Shown here: positions 23,671 to 31,531 of the stretch, piece by piece
Layout of the letters: every line of letters starts with the position of its first letter
Position numbering within the stretch: the stretch's first letter is position 1
Source of the DNA: Acidobacteriota bacterium
GTDB lineage: Bacteria > Acidobacteriota > Vicinamibacteria > Vicinamibacterales > UBA2999
Assembly: GCA_020851565.1 (NCBI GenBank)
Contig: JADZCN010000085.1
Span: forward strand, 1-41,577
Direction of reading: 5' to 3'
DNA: 41,577 nucleotides
The notes under the pieces: model-generated
Seen by the model: the letters and a program-made list of their open reading frames with translations, nothing else
Database searches by the model: none
What the model was told of the DNA's origin: nothing
Translations under genes and position numbers: made by a program

Positions 23671-24249
23671 TCAGCGGGGGCCCGGCTTCCTGCCGTACTT
23701 CTCCATCATCTCCTTGAACATCTGCTCCGGCGTCTTCTTCGCCTTGATCATCTCCTGGATCATCTCGGTGGACGGCGGCGTGATGCCGTTCGCGCGCAGG
23801 TAGCCCACGATGTTCCCGTAGATCTCGTTGTTGTGCACGGTGGTGTGCAGGAACGCGTAGACCATCTGGGGCGTGGCGAGGATCTTCTGATCGTCGATCC
23901 CCTCGAACGCCGCGTCGCAGTACGCGAAGGAATCGCTCAGCGCCTTGACGATCTCGGCCTTGCCGGTCAGCAGGTCGGTCTTCGCCTTCGGCATCGGGTT
24001 GGGCTCGCCCCGGAGCGTCGCACAGTCCACGTAGTTGCGCTCGGTCGAGTGGTTGACCCATTGGCCGAAGGTCATCTGTTCCGGCGCCAGCTTGAAGGTG
24101 TACTTGTCCGCAGGCATCGCCTCGGCTGCGCCTTGCAGGAAGATCCGCACGGGCATGTAATAGCGCTGGATGTTCGTAGTGGTGAGCAGGCCCTGCGCGT
24201 GGAGGGGAGCCACGGCCAGGGCAACGACGGTCAGGACAGCCAATCTCAT
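23671..24249 (-). CDS. Secreted DinB-like protein
   Basis: A 192-residue protein with a short signal peptide (MRLAVLTVVALAVAPLHAQG) and GGAGG at 6-7 bases before the ATG. The rest is a four-helix DinB-type bundle: FLQGAAEAMPADKYTFKLAP, then MTFGQWVNHSTERNYVDCAT, and TTVHNNEIYGNIVGYLRANG. The possible metal His triad would be the His of VNHSTERNY and those of HTTVHNNEI. The variation NEIYG replaces the usual HYGQ in DinB. Export of DinB domains is common in Acidobacteria as far as I recall. No activity can be stated. Confidence 0.85.
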   Translation of the reverse strand: MRLAVLTVVALAVAPLHAQGLLTTTNIQRYYMPVRIFLQGAAEAMPADKYTFKLAPEQMTFGQWVNHSTERNYVDCATLRGEPNPMPKAKTDLLTGKAEIVKALSDSFAYCDAAFEGIDDQKILATPQMVYAFLHTTVHNNEIYGNIVGYLRANGITPPSTEMIQEMIKAKKTPEQMFKEMMEKYGRKPGPR

Positions 24250-24294
24250 CTGTGTACCTCCAACGCCTTCATTGCGGCCCCGCGGCCGCCGGAT

Positions 24295-24771
24295 TCAGCG
24301 GACGCGCGTGACCGTGCCCGCCGTGATGGTGGCAATCGCCGCCGGGCTCGCGCTGAACACCGCGTTCGGGGTCCCGGCCGCCGCCCAGACGATCTCGTAC
24401 TTCAGCAAATCTTCGTCGATCCAGGTCTCGATCGGGTGGGGGAACCCGACGGGCGCCACGCCGCCGATGGCGTAGCCCGTCGCCTCGCGCACGAACTCGG
24501 CCCGGGCCTTGGCCAGCCCCTCGCCCACTCGCCCCGCCAGCAGCTGCTCGTCCACCCTGTTCGCACCGCTGGCCACGACCAGCACGGGTTTGCCCGTGCT
24601 CACGCCCCGGAACAGCACCGTCTTCGCAATCTGGCCAATCTCGCAGCCGAGCGCCCGCGCCGCGTCCTCCGACGTCCGCGTCGTCTCGGGCACCACGACC
24701 ACGCGGCCGGCCACGCCCAGAGACACGAGCAGCGCCTGCACTCTCCGGGCGCCATCCGGCAGTTCTGCCAT
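24295..24771 (-). CDS. YbaK/ProX-type aminoacyl-tRNA deacylase domain protein
   Basis: A 158-residue single-domain protein of the YbaK/EbsC family, which hydrolyses misacylated tRNA. Hallmarks are TRTSEDAARALGCEIGQIAK, TVLFRG with the conserved Lys just before it, VASGANRVDEQLL, and ATGYAIGGVAPVGFPHPIET, the conserved GG-x-PPG-like turn (here GGVAPVGFPHP). The substrate (Cys-tRNAPro, Ala-tRNAPro) cannot be read from the sequence. A TATACT box lies 7 bases before ATG 24771, so translation is probably leaderless. Confidence 0.9.
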   Translation of the reverse strand: MAELPDGARRVQALLVSLGVAGRVVVVPETTRTSEDAARALGCEIGQIAKTVLFRGVSTGKPVLVVASGANRVDEQLLAGRVGEGLAKARAEFVREATGYAIGGVAPVGFPHPIETWIDEDLLKYEIVWAAAGTPNAVFSASPAAIATITAGTVTRVR

Positions 24772-24778
24772 GACCGTG

Positions 24779-24784
24779 AGTATA
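24779..24784 (-). promoter_or_regulatory. Leaderless -10 box of the ybaK-like gene (TATACT)
   Basis: TATACT on the minus strand ends 7 bases before the start codon at 24771, with no Shine-Dalgarno site. Confidence 0.45.
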
Positions 24785-24878
24785 CGACCGCCGATGAGGC
24801 ACACCCGTGCTCGAGGTGGCGCGCGGCGAACGTTTTCGATAGTGCCGCCCGAGCCACCTGGCCTAGCATGCTCTCTCC

Positions 24879-25811
24879 GTGTCCTTTCGCGTGACGTCTC
24901 CAGCGTGCGACGGCGCGGCCGCAGGTCCGACAGGGCGGCCAGGGCGGGCGCCCGCCGCCTCACGCACGCGGCTGATCGAGAACGGCATCGGGCTGGTCGA
25001 GAGCCTCGAGGTCACCGGGCCCCCGGCCGAGGCGCCACGCGCCGAGAGCTACTCGCCGGACTTCCAGGTGTGCCTGCCGTATGCGGGCGCGTTCGTCTGG
25101 CACGTCGGCGGCGACGATGTCGTCGCGGACGCAAACCAGGTGTTGTTCGTCACGGGAGGAGAAGGCTACCGGGTCAGCCAGCCTGTGAACGGCTACGCCG
25201 AGATGATCGTCACCGTCAGGCCGACGCTGCTGGCCGAGATGCTCGGGGTGCCGGAACAGGGATTGTCCGCCCACACGCTGTTCCGCCAACGCAGCCGTCC
25301 GGCCGATTGGCGTCTCCAGCGCCTGGGCATCGAGGGTCTCCATCGCACGTCGCAGGAAAGTTGGGACGAGCTGGCCGGTGAGGAATGGCTCGTGGATTTC
25401 CTGGCCGCGTCGCTGGCCACGCCGCCCCATCAGCCCGCCGCCAGTCCGTCCACGACCCGGCTCCTCCGCCGCGCCAAGGAGTACCTGGCAGCGCACCTGT
25501 CCGCACCGGTGCGGCTGGCGGACGTGGCTCGCGCCGTCGGGACCTCGCCCGCGTACCTGACCAGCGTGTTCAGCCGCCTCGAGGGGATGCCCCTGCACAA
25601 GTACCTCGTGCGGCTGCGCCTGGCGCGCGCGCTGGTGGAGCTGCCGCACGCCTCCAGTCTCACGGAGCTCGCGCTCGCGCTCGGGTTCTCGAACCACAGC
25701 CACTTCACGGCCGCCTTCCACCGGGCGTTCGGATGCACGCCCTCGAGGTTTCGCCAGTCCGTGCGGCGTGAACAGGTGGAGGCCGCGAATCGCCTGGCCG
25801 GTCGGGCTTGA
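24879..25811 (+). CDS. AraC-family transcriptional regulator
   Basis: A 310-residue regulator with GTG 24879 and TAGCAT 9 bases upstream. Residues about 35-165 form a cupin-like sensing domain (SPDFQVCLPYAGAFVWHVGG, then DVVADANQVLFVTGGEGYRV). Residues about 190-298 hold the double HTH of AraC/XylS proteins: APVRLADVARAVGTSPAYLT with SVFSRLEGMPLHKYLVRLRL, and SLTELALALGFSNHSHFTAA with FHRAFGCTPSRFRQSV. The ligand is unknown. It is divergent from the ybaK-like gene (107 bp between starts). Confidence 0.92.
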   Translation: MSFRVTSPACDGAAAGPTGRPGRAPAASRTRLIENGIGLVESLEVTGPPAEAPRAESYSPDFQVCLPYAGAFVWHVGGDDVVADANQVLFVTGGEGYRVSQPVNGYAEMIVTVRPTLLAEMLGVPEQGLSAHTLFRQRSRPADWRLQRLGIEGLHRTSQESWDELAGEEWLVDFLAASLATPPHQPAASPSTTRLLRRAKEYLAAHLSAPVRLADVARAVGTSPAYLTSVFSRLEGMPLHKYLVRLRLARALVELPHASSLTELALALGFSNHSHFTAAFHRAFGCTPSRFRQSVRREQVEAANRLAGRA

Positions 25812-25839
25812 AGGCAAAAGGCAAAAGGCAGAAGTCAGA
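25812..25839. repeat. Four 7-bp tandem repeats (AGGCAAA type)
   Basis: AGGCAAA, AGGCAAA, AGGCAGA, AGTCAGA run directly after the AraC stop codon. No gene is in this 140-bp gap. The function is unknown. Confidence 0.6.
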
Positions 25840-25952
25840 ACGCCGATGCCCGAACCGCCGGCCCCTCGCACTGGTCCCGACGCGTGCGCACCGCGATTTG
25901 CCGGTGACGAACGGTGCCGCGGTGCTTTCACCAAGCCCCTGTTCGTGGCAGG

Positions 25953-26780
25953 ATGACGCGATCGGGCACGGCCATGTCGTGCGTTCTCCTGGTGGACGAG
26001 GACACCCGCACGCTCGAGTCCTGGCGGCTCGCCTTGTGTCGCGAGGGATTCGACGTCCTGACGGCCGGGTACGGCCGCCGGGGCCTGGCGCGGGCGCGGG
26101 CGCGAACGCCCGATGTCATCCTCGCCGAACTCCGGCTTCCGGACATCTCCGGGCTCGAACTCTTGTGCCGCCTGCGTGAAGAGGGGCTGGCCGTCCCGTT
26201 CTTCATCGTGACGGCCTGGAGCACCATCCGGTCGGCCGTCGAAGCCATGCGTCTGGGCGCCGTCGACTACCTCGAAAAGCCGCTCCTCGAGAACGACCTC
26301 ATCCACGCCGTCCGGCGCGGCCTCGTGGCAGGGGCTCAACGCCGCAGCGAGCCCGGCTCGGCGGAGGCTGGCTCGCTCGAGGCCCACGCTGCGGCACGCT
26401 GGGCCAGCGCGGTCGTTGCCGTCATCGATGCGCCATGTGATCCGAAGACGCTGGCGGGCTGGGGCCGCGCCGTGCACGCCTCGGCCGGCACCCTCAAGAA
26501 CTGGTGCCGCACGGCCGGGCTGTCTGGCAAGCGCTCGCTGGATTTCGCGCGCCTCCTGCGCGCCGTGGTGCACGGCGAGAGCGAGGGCTGGCGGCCCCAG
26601 GACTCGCTGAACGCGGCCGACACGCGCACGCTGAGGCGCCTGTTGTTGCTTGGCAGGTCCGCGCGGAACCCGTTGACGCTGCCGGAGCACGTGGACGACT
26701 TCCTGGGCGCGCAGGGCTTCATCGAGGATCCTCGGGCGCTGTTCGAGCTGCGGCGGGCGCTGCAGGCACGGCACGGGTGA
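25953..26780 (+). CDS. Response-regulator-like protein with Glu at the phospho-acceptor site
   Basis: A 275-residue protein (ATG 25953; ATG 25974 or GTG 25914 are alternatives). Residues 10-125 are a receiver domain: acidic pocket VDED (14-17), switch T87 (FFIVTAW), and K109 (LEKP). The position of the phosphorylated Asp in VILAELRLPDISGLEL is Glu 59. Glu often mimics phospho-Asp, so the domain may be locked active. The C-terminal part (about 150-275) has DPKTLAGWGRAVHASAGTLK followed by NWCRTAGLSGKRSLDFARLL, resembling an AraC-like HTH of uncertain family. No histidine kinase gene is adjacent. A terminator-like hairpin follows the stop. Confidence 0.85.
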   Translation: MTRSGTAMSCVLLVDEDTRTLESWRLALCREGFDVLTAGYGRRGLARARARTPDVILAELRLPDISGLELLCRLREEGLAVPFFIVTAWSTIRSAVEAMRLGAVDYLEKPLLENDLIHAVRRGLVAGAQRRSEPGSAEAGSLEAHAAARWASAVVAVIDAPCDPKTLAGWGRAVHASAGTLKNWCRTAGLSGKRSLDFARLLRAVVHGESEGWRPQDSLNAADTRTLRRLLLLGRSARNPLTLPEHVDDFLGAQGFIEDPRALFELRRALQARHG

Positions 26781-26793
26781 TTCCGAGCCGCAT

Positions 26794-26826
26794 GGCGCCA
26801 GTCCGCCGGAAAGTACGGCGCTTTTT
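26794..26826 (+). terminator. Possible intrinsic terminator after the response regulator
   Basis: GCGCC (26795-26799) can pair with GGCGC (26817-26821), followed directly by TTTTT (26822-26826). The stem is short with a long loop, so strength is doubtful. Confidence 0.4.
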
Positions 26827-26900
26827 GCGGGGCCAGTTCCTTTAGCATGTGCGTTTCGCGTTCGAAGCTGCCCCCCCTTTCGTGCGCCAGTCCACCGGAA
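26795..26900. repeat. 17-bp direct repeat upstream of the subtilase gene
   Basis: GCGCCAGTCCGCCGGAA (26795-26811) recurs as GCGCCAGTCCACCGGAA (26884-26900), one mismatch in 17, spaced 89 bp. The second copy ends 18 bp before ATG 26919. It may be a duplicated operator or a recombination scar. Confidence 0.55.
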
Positions 26901-26918
26901 CCGTAAGGAGGCACCGCC

Positions 26919-29252
26919 ATGCCACCTCGCCCCCACGTCAAGCGCGAGACGAAGTTCGAATACACCGACAAGTCCACTGGAAAGAGCCTGAAGTTCAGGC
27001 CCGCCGCCGACGAGCTCGTGGCCACCTTCGACGAGAGCAAGCCACTGGAAGGCCTGCAGGCCCTGCGGAAGCTCGACACCGGCGCCGTCTACGCCGCCCT
27101 GCCGGGCGCCGGTTTCGCCGTCTTCCGGACCACGAACATGAGCGCGGCCGCGGCGTCGCTCGACGCCACGAAACCCGTCGCCAATTCGCTGCCCGTGATG
27201 ATCGACGACGAGGGCCTGCGCCGCTACTTCCTCCCCGACGAGTTCACGGTCCAGTTCGCCGAGAACGTCAGCGAGGACAAGGCCGAGGACATCCTCCAAT
27301 CCCAGGGCGCCAGCCTCCGCCGGAAGCAGCGGACGCCCGGCTACTACACGGCCGGCGTCCCCGACGGCGCCGGCCTGTTCGAAACCATCGTGGCGATGTC
27401 GAAGAGGAGCGAGGTGCTCTTCGCCGAGCCCAGCGAGTTCGGCCTCGACGATGCGCTGGATGCCCCACCGCGCCAGGCCGCCGAGGCGCATGTGCACGCG
27501 CCGGAAACCGAGCAGATTGACGAGCTCGCCCGGCTCTGGAACCTCGAGCCGGAGGCGGTGCAGCCCTACGCGTTCGACCTCGAGGGCGTCGAGGAGGCCG
27601 AGGACGTGCTGGCGCTGCCATCCGACCCGCACTTCGGGCGGCTGTGGGGCCTCCACAACACGGGCCAGAACGTGAACGGCACCGTCGGCAGCATCGACGC
27701 CGACATCGACGCGCCCCAGGCCTGGATCCACGAGACCGGGCGCAAGCACGTCGTGGTGGCGGTCATCGACACCGGCTGCGATCTGGACCACCCCGACCTC
27801 AAGACCAACATCCTCCCGCGCGGGAGCGAGGACTGGGACTTCGCCGACGGCGCCGACAAGGAGCCGTGGGACAGCGGCTCCCACGGCACGCACGTGGCCG
27901 GCACCGTGGCGGCGCGCCGCAACGGCGAGGGGGTCGTCGGCGTGGCCTACGGCTGCTGGGTAATGCCGCTGCGCGTGAACCTCACGTCCGGCATGAACCA
28001 GAACCGGGCCGACGCCATCAACTACGTCGCGGCGCAGGCCATGAAGTACAAGAGTTCGCGCCGCTACGTCATCAACTGCTCGTGGAAGATGAGCGGCGAT
28101 CACGCCGGCGTCCGCAACGCCATCAAGAACGCCGTCAGCAAGAACGTGGTCGTCGTCTTCGCGGCCGGCAATGCGAACCAGAACATCGACATCACGCCGC
28201 AGTATCCGGCGGTGTATCCCGAGGTGATGGCGGTCGCCGCCACCGACCAGCGCGATCGGCGGGCCACGTTCTCGAACTACGGGAAGAAGGTGGACATCGC
28301 CGCGCCGGGCGTGAACATCTACTCGACCGTGCCCGACAACACCTATGGCTTCAACGACGGCACCTCGATGGCGTCGCCGCACGTGGCTGGCGTCGCCGCG
28401 CTGGTGTGGTCGAAGAACCCGGACCTGACCAACGCCGACGTGCGCACGTGCGTGGAATCGAGCGTGGACGACATCGACCCGAAGAACCCCGGCTTCGGGG
28501 GCCTGCTCGGGAAGGGCCGGCTGAACGCTCTCAAGGCGATTCTCAACGTGCCGCCGCGCATCCTGCCCGTGAAGCTGCTGGCAAGCTACAAGTTCCCGCA
28601 GCCGAACGCCGGCTCGAGCACGGGGCTCACCTACGTCGCCCGTTTCCCGCTCGGCATCCTCGGCATGCGGCCCGTGCTGCTGTTCCTCACGCAGAAGGCG
28701 GGCAGCGAGCGCATCCACTTCCTGAATCCGGCCACCGGCGGCGTGCTCGGCTCGGTGGACCCGGCCGGCAACGACACCATCGGGAGCCTCGCCTGGGACG
28801 GCTCGGCCATCCTGGCCGCCAACGTCACGGTGGGCGCCGGGTCGATCAATCGCATCAATCCGTTCAACGGCGCGCAAATCGGGTCGATCCCCGCGCCCCC
28901 GGGACGAGGCGAGGGCCTCGAGGTCGTGGGCAGCCGCGTCTACTACTCCACCATCGCGACGATCTTCGAGCTCCACGCGGGCACGGGCGCGGTCCTCAGG
29001 TCGTTCCCGGCGCCGGAAGGCCAGTGCCGCGCGCTCACGTTCGGCCGCGGGCTGCTGTTCAGCGCGCACTCGTCGGCCGGGCGCATCGTGGTCTTCAACC
29101 CGACGACCATGAGCATGCGCGGGATCGTGCTGGCCCCCGGCGGCGGGACGAACCAGGCTGAAGGCGTCGCCTTCGACAGCGAGCATCGCATCCTGTACGT
29201 GGCGAACCAGAGCGAGAACATGATCCACGTCCTGCGGGTCGGAGGAGTCTGA
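26919..29252 (+). CDS. Subtilisin-like serine protease (S8) with C-terminal propeller-like domain
   Basis: A 777-residue protein with AAGGAGG 8 bases before ATG 26919. Residues 1-230 form an N-terminal region with repeated 'LPDEFTVQFAENVSEDKAED'-like pro-domain character. Residues about 235-550 are the S8 protease: D284 (VIDTGCDLDHPDL), H322 (SHGTHVAGTVA), oxyanion N418 (FAAGN), and S483 (GTSMASPHVAG). The triad is complete. Residues about 600-777 contain repeated strands like LAWDGSAILAANVTVGAGSI and VGSRVYYSTIATIFELHAGT, as in NHL/WD-type propellers. No Sec or Tat signal is visible at the N-terminus (MPPRPHVKRETKFEYTDKST), which is unusual for this group: it may act inside the cell or use a non-classical export route. 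Confidence 0.93.
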   Translation: MPPRPHVKRETKFEYTDKSTGKSLKFRPAADELVATFDESKPLEGLQALRKLDTGAVYAALPGAGFAVFRTTNMSAAAASLDATKPVANSLPVMIDDEGLRRYFLPDEFTVQFAENVSEDKAEDILQSQGASLRRKQRTPGYYTAGVPDGAGLFETIVAMSKRSEVLFAEPSEFGLDDALDAPPRQAAEAHVHAPETEQIDELARLWNLEPEAVQPYAFDLEGVEEAEDVLALPSDPHFGRLWGLHNTGQNVNGTVGSIDADIDAPQAWIHETGRKHVVVAVIDTGCDLDHPDLKTNILPRGSEDWDFADGADKEPWDSGSHGTHVAGTVAARRNGEGVVGVAYGCWVMPLRVNLTSGMNQNRADAINYVAAQAMKYKSSRRYVINCSWKMSGDHAGVRNAIKNAVSKNVVVVFAAGNANQNIDITPQYPAVYPEVMAVAATDQRDRRATFSNYGKKVDIAAPGVNIYSTVPDNTYGFNDGTSMASPHVAGVAALVWSKNPDLTNADVRTCVESSVDDIDPKNPGFGGLLGKGRLNALKAILNVPPRILPVKLLASYKFPQPNAGSSTGLTYVARFPLGILGMRPVLLFLTQKAGSERIHFLNPATGGVLGSVDPAGNDTIGSLAWDGSAILAANVTVGAGSINRINPFNGAQIGSIPAPPGRGEGLEVVGSRVYYSTIATIFELHAGTGAVLRSFPAPEGQCRALTFGRGLLFSAHSSAGRIVVFNPTTMSMRGIVLAPGGGTNQAEGVAFDSEHRILYVANQSENMIHVLRVGGV

Positions 29253-29306
29253 CGCCGGGTGACGGACGGGACCGATCGGCCGTTCGGAGGGGCCACGGGG
29301 AGCGCC

Positions 29307-29840
29307 ATGGCGCTCTCCGTGCGCCGCACGCGCGTGGGGAGAGCCGCGCTGGCAGCCCTTCTTGCCGGAGCGCCGGCACTCCAGGCCTGCTCACCCCCTG
29401 TGCCGCGAGCCGCGGAGGAATCGAGCATGCCTGCACCCCAAGACCTCAAGACCTCGAGACCTCAAGACCTCAAGACCCCAGGACCTCAGGAGAGCGAGCC
29501 GCAGGATGCGTCCTGCGACGTCACGGCCCGCGTCTGGCGCGACGAGCAGCCGGGTGACGTCCCGACGTTGAACCTGTCCGCCATCTGCGTCCCGCGCGAG
29601 CCGGCAGATGCCTGGCGGGAGCCGCGGCTCGAGTCCGTCGAAATCCAGGCCGAGGGGCAGCGGTGGGTCCCGCGCGCCTCGGAACTCGTGCGGCTGGCAG
29701 GCGGCGGCTTCGAGATCAAGGCACAGGGAGACCCAACACTGCCCGCCGGCGCGATGGCCACCGGAACCGTCACGTTGCAGACGGCGGCGGGCTCCAGGCA
29801 CATCATCCTGCCGGCGACGAAGATCACGCGGGTGGAATGA
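29307..29840 (+). CDS. Putative lipoprotein with repeat-containing linker
   Basis: A 177-residue protein starting MALSVRRTRVGRAALAALLA and continuing GAPALQACSPP, with a lipobox LQAC giving a lipidated Cys near residue 28. GGGGAG lies 5 bases before ATG 29307. A low-complexity linker encoded by an 8-bp tandem repeat (QDLKTSRPQDLKTPGP) follows. The C-terminal part (about 70-177) is beta-rich (ARVWRDEQPGDVPTLNLSAI, then RLESVEIQAEGQRWVPRASE), with two Cys (DASCDV and LSAICV) that may form a disulfide. No known family was recognised. It follows the protease by 54 bp and could be its partner (inference). Confidence 0.68.
   Translation: MALSVRRTRVGRAALAALLAGAPALQACSPPVPRAAEESSMPAPQDLKTSRPQDLKTPGPQESEPQDASCDVTARVWRDEQPGDVPTLNLSAICVPREPADAWREPRLESVEIQAEGQRWVPRASELVRLAGGGFEIKAQGDPTLPAGAMATGTVTLQTAAGSRHIILPATKITRVE
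29440..29487 (+). repeat. Six 8-bp tandem repeats inside the lipoprotein gene
   Basis: AAGACCTC, AAGACCTC, GAGACCTC, AAGACCTC, AAGACCCC, AGGACCTC. Because 8 is not a multiple of 3, gain or loss of one unit would shift the reading frame. Confidence 0.8.
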
Positions 29841-29917
29841 GCGTTCCTCGCAGAGGGATGGCATGGCTCGTGCTTGACAGGGAGTGGATCTGCCGGTTTC
29901 TCAGAAGGGAGCCCGCC

Positions 29918-30406
29918 ATGGCGAGAAGCGACATCACACTGCACAAGGCGGAGTCGGTGTTCGAGGAGCTCGAACAGCTGCGAAGCGCGATCAGTCGGCG
30001 CGCGTACGACCTGTTCCAGGGGCGCGGAGATGTGTTCGGAGCGCCGATGTCCGATTGGCTCAGAGCCGAGGAACAGCTCGTCTGGAAGCCGGCCATCGAA
30101 CTGCGCCGGAAGGACAACGAGTTCGAAGTGCTGGTGGCGACGCCGGGCGTGGACGCGAAGGACCTGGACGTCCAGATCACGCCCGAGGACGTGCTCATCA
30201 AGGCTGACATCCACCACATGCACACGCCAGACGAGGGCGACATCCAGCTGTGCGAGTTCAACACCGGACAGCTGTTCCGATCGATTCACTTCCCGGACAG
30301 GGTCGATCCGGACCACGCGACGGCCGAGTACCGTGACGGCATGCTCCGCCTGCATGCCCCCATCGTGAAGGCGATGCCGCAGAAGGTGGAGATCCGGACG
30401 GCCTGA
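29918..30406 (+). CDS. Hsp20 / alpha-crystallin small heat-shock protein
   Basis: A 162-residue protein (ATG 29918, GGGAG 6-7 bases upstream). The alpha-crystallin domain spans about 55-155: KPAIELRRKDNEFEVLVATP, then GVDAKDLDVQITPEDVLIKA, and the C-terminal strand DGMLRLHAPIVKAMPQKVEI. The usual A-x-x-x-n-G-v-L motif appears as ATAEYRDGMLRLHAPI. It lacks a clear C-terminal IxI/V tail beyond VEI. It acts as an ATP-independent holdase for unfolding proteins. No CIRCE-type inverted repeat was found upstream. Confidence 0.9.
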   Translation: MARSDITLHKAESVFEELEQLRSAISRRAYDLFQGRGDVFGAPMSDWLRAEEQLVWKPAIELRRKDNEFEVLVATPGVDAKDLDVQITPEDVLIKADIHHMHTPDEGDIQLCEFNTGQLFRSIHFPDRVDPDHATAEYRDGMLRLHAPIVKAMPQKVEIRTA

Positions 30407-30489
30407 GGCGAACGTCGGGCCCGCCGGCCGGTCGCCACGATTGCCGGGCGGCCGGCGGCAGGAGGAGTCTGCTCTGCCGGGGTCAGCGC

Positions 30490-30534
30490 TTGACACGGGA
30501 AGACGCCTCGACATATTAATAACCATACGGTTAT
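30490..30534 (+). promoter_or_regulatory. Promoter and palindromic operator of the arsR-AHSA1 operon
   Basis: TTGACA (30490-30495) and TATTAA (30514-30519) are separated by 18 bp. The perfect inverted repeat ATAACC-ATAC-GGTTAT (30519-30534) abuts the -10 and covers the first two bases of the start codon at 30533. A bound repressor would block both initiation and translation start. The leader would be no more than about 7 bases. Confidence 0.75.
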
Positions 30535-30955
30535 GGAACTGCCTGGTTATGATTTGGCCGCGGCGCAACGCCTCGACGCCACCTTCGCCGCTCTCGCCGA
30601 TCCGACACGCCGGGCCATCCTCGCCCGCCTCGTGCAGGGGGAAGCATCGGTCACGGAACTGGCGGCGCCGTTTGCCATCAGCCAGCCAGCCGTCTCCAAG
30701 CACCTGAAAGTCCTCGAGCGCGCGGGGTTGGTCGCGCGCAGCCGCGACGCCCAGCGCCGGCCCGTGCGTGTCGAGGCGAAGCCCCTCGAGGAAGCCTCGG
30801 CCTGGATCGATGGCTATCGCCGCGCGCTCGAGGCGAACTTCGCACGGTTGGACACGTTGCTCGAATCCCTCAAGACCGAGCGTGGGCTCGCGCCTCGCTC
30901 TCCTTCCCGGCGGCGGGCCACCGGCCGCGCGCGCCGCACTCGAAAGGACGCCTGA
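30533..30955 (+). CDS. ArsR-family repressor paired with AHSA1 protein
   Basis: A 140-residue regulator. After a short N-terminus (MELPGYDLAAAQRLDATFAA) the winged helix reads LADPTRRAILARLVQGEASV, then TELAAPFAISQPAVSKHLKV as the recognition helix, and LVARSRDAQRRPVRVEAKPL as the wing. This is the subgroup of ArsR proteins that lack metal-binding Cys and are encoded just upstream of SRPBCC/AHSA1 proteins. The C-terminus is very basic (SPSRRRATGRARRTRKDA). It probably represses its own operon through the ATAACC-n4-GGTTAT site over its start codon. The gene overlaps nothing; the next start is 3 bp after its stop. Confidence 0.93.
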   Translation: MELPGYDLAAAQRLDATFAALADPTRRAILARLVQGEASVTELAAPFAISQPAVSKHLKVLERAGLVARSRDAQRRPVRVEAKPLEEASAWIDGYRRALEANFARLDTLLESLKTERGLAPRSPSRRRATGRARRTRKDA

Positions 30956-30957
30956 CC

Positions 30958-31455
30958 ATGCCGAGCACGCACACCCTGACGATGAAGAGCATTGGTGAGT
31001 CCGAGCTCCTGTTCACGCGCGACTTCGACGCGCCGCGCACGCTCGTCTGGGAAGCGCTGACGCGGCCGGAACTGATCCAGCGCTGGCTCCTCGGCCCGGA
31101 TGGCTGGACGATGCCCGTGTGCGAGGTGGACCTGAAGCCGGGCGGCCGGTTCCGCTACGTCTGGCGCAAGGGTGACCGCGACATGGGGATGTCCGGCACG
31201 TTCGTCGAGATCGTCCCGCCGGAGAGGATCGTCCACACGGAGATCTTCGACCAGGACTGGACGGGCGGCGAGACCCTGGTCACGACCACGCTGGTCGAAG
31301 CGGCGGGCCGCACCACCATGTCCACGACCGTTCGGTACAGCTCTGCGGCGGCTCGCGAAGGCGCGATCAAGACCGGCATGGTGGACGGCATGTCGGTGAC
31401 CTACGACCGCCTGGAAGCGATGATCGCGCGCGGCGAGATCGGCGCGCGAGGCTGA
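30958..31455 (+). CDS. SRPBCC/AHSA1-domain protein
   Basis: A 165-residue protein with the Aha1 C-terminal-like START fold: LLFTRDFDAPRTLVWEALTR, PELIQRWLLGPDGWTMPVCE, VDLKPGGRFRYVWRKGD, and the C-terminal helix GAIKTGMVDGMSVTYDRLEA. Such proteins bind hydrophobic ligands in a deep cavity. Encoded together with an ArsR repressor, it may bind or modify the compound that induces the operon. It begins 3 bases after the ArsR stop, so expression is coupled. The ligand is unknown. Confidence 0.93.
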   Translation: MPSTHTLTMKSIGESELLFTRDFDAPRTLVWEALTRPELIQRWLLGPDGWTMPVCEVDLKPGGRFRYVWRKGDRDMGMSGTFVEIVPPERIVHTEIFDQDWTGGETLVTTTLVEAAGRTTMSTTVRYSSAAAREGAIKTGMVDGMSVTYDRLEAMIARGEIGARG

Positions 31456-31476
31456 ACCCCCGGCGCGCGTGGTGTG

Positions 31477-31526
31477 CTGGACGAGGCGCTCATCGCCTTG
31501 TTCATCGGGGCGATGCACGCCAATCC
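31477..31526. repeat. 50-bp remnant copy of the TerB-like gene 5' region
   Basis: This segment repeats 32281-32330 with 1 mismatch in the first 40 bp and 3 in 50. It would encode LDEALIALFIGAMHAN, matching residues 20-35 of the TerB-like protein. It has no start codon or continuation. The two copies flank the DinB gene. Confidence 0.8.
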
Positions 31527-31531
31527 TGCGC

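Noticed and set aside
24960..29228. A 1422-codon open frame on the minus strand across the AraC, response-regulator and subtilase genes
   Set aside because: It is antisense to three well-supported genes and has His/Arg/Gly/Val-rich shadow composition without any domain. It results from strong GC3 bias.
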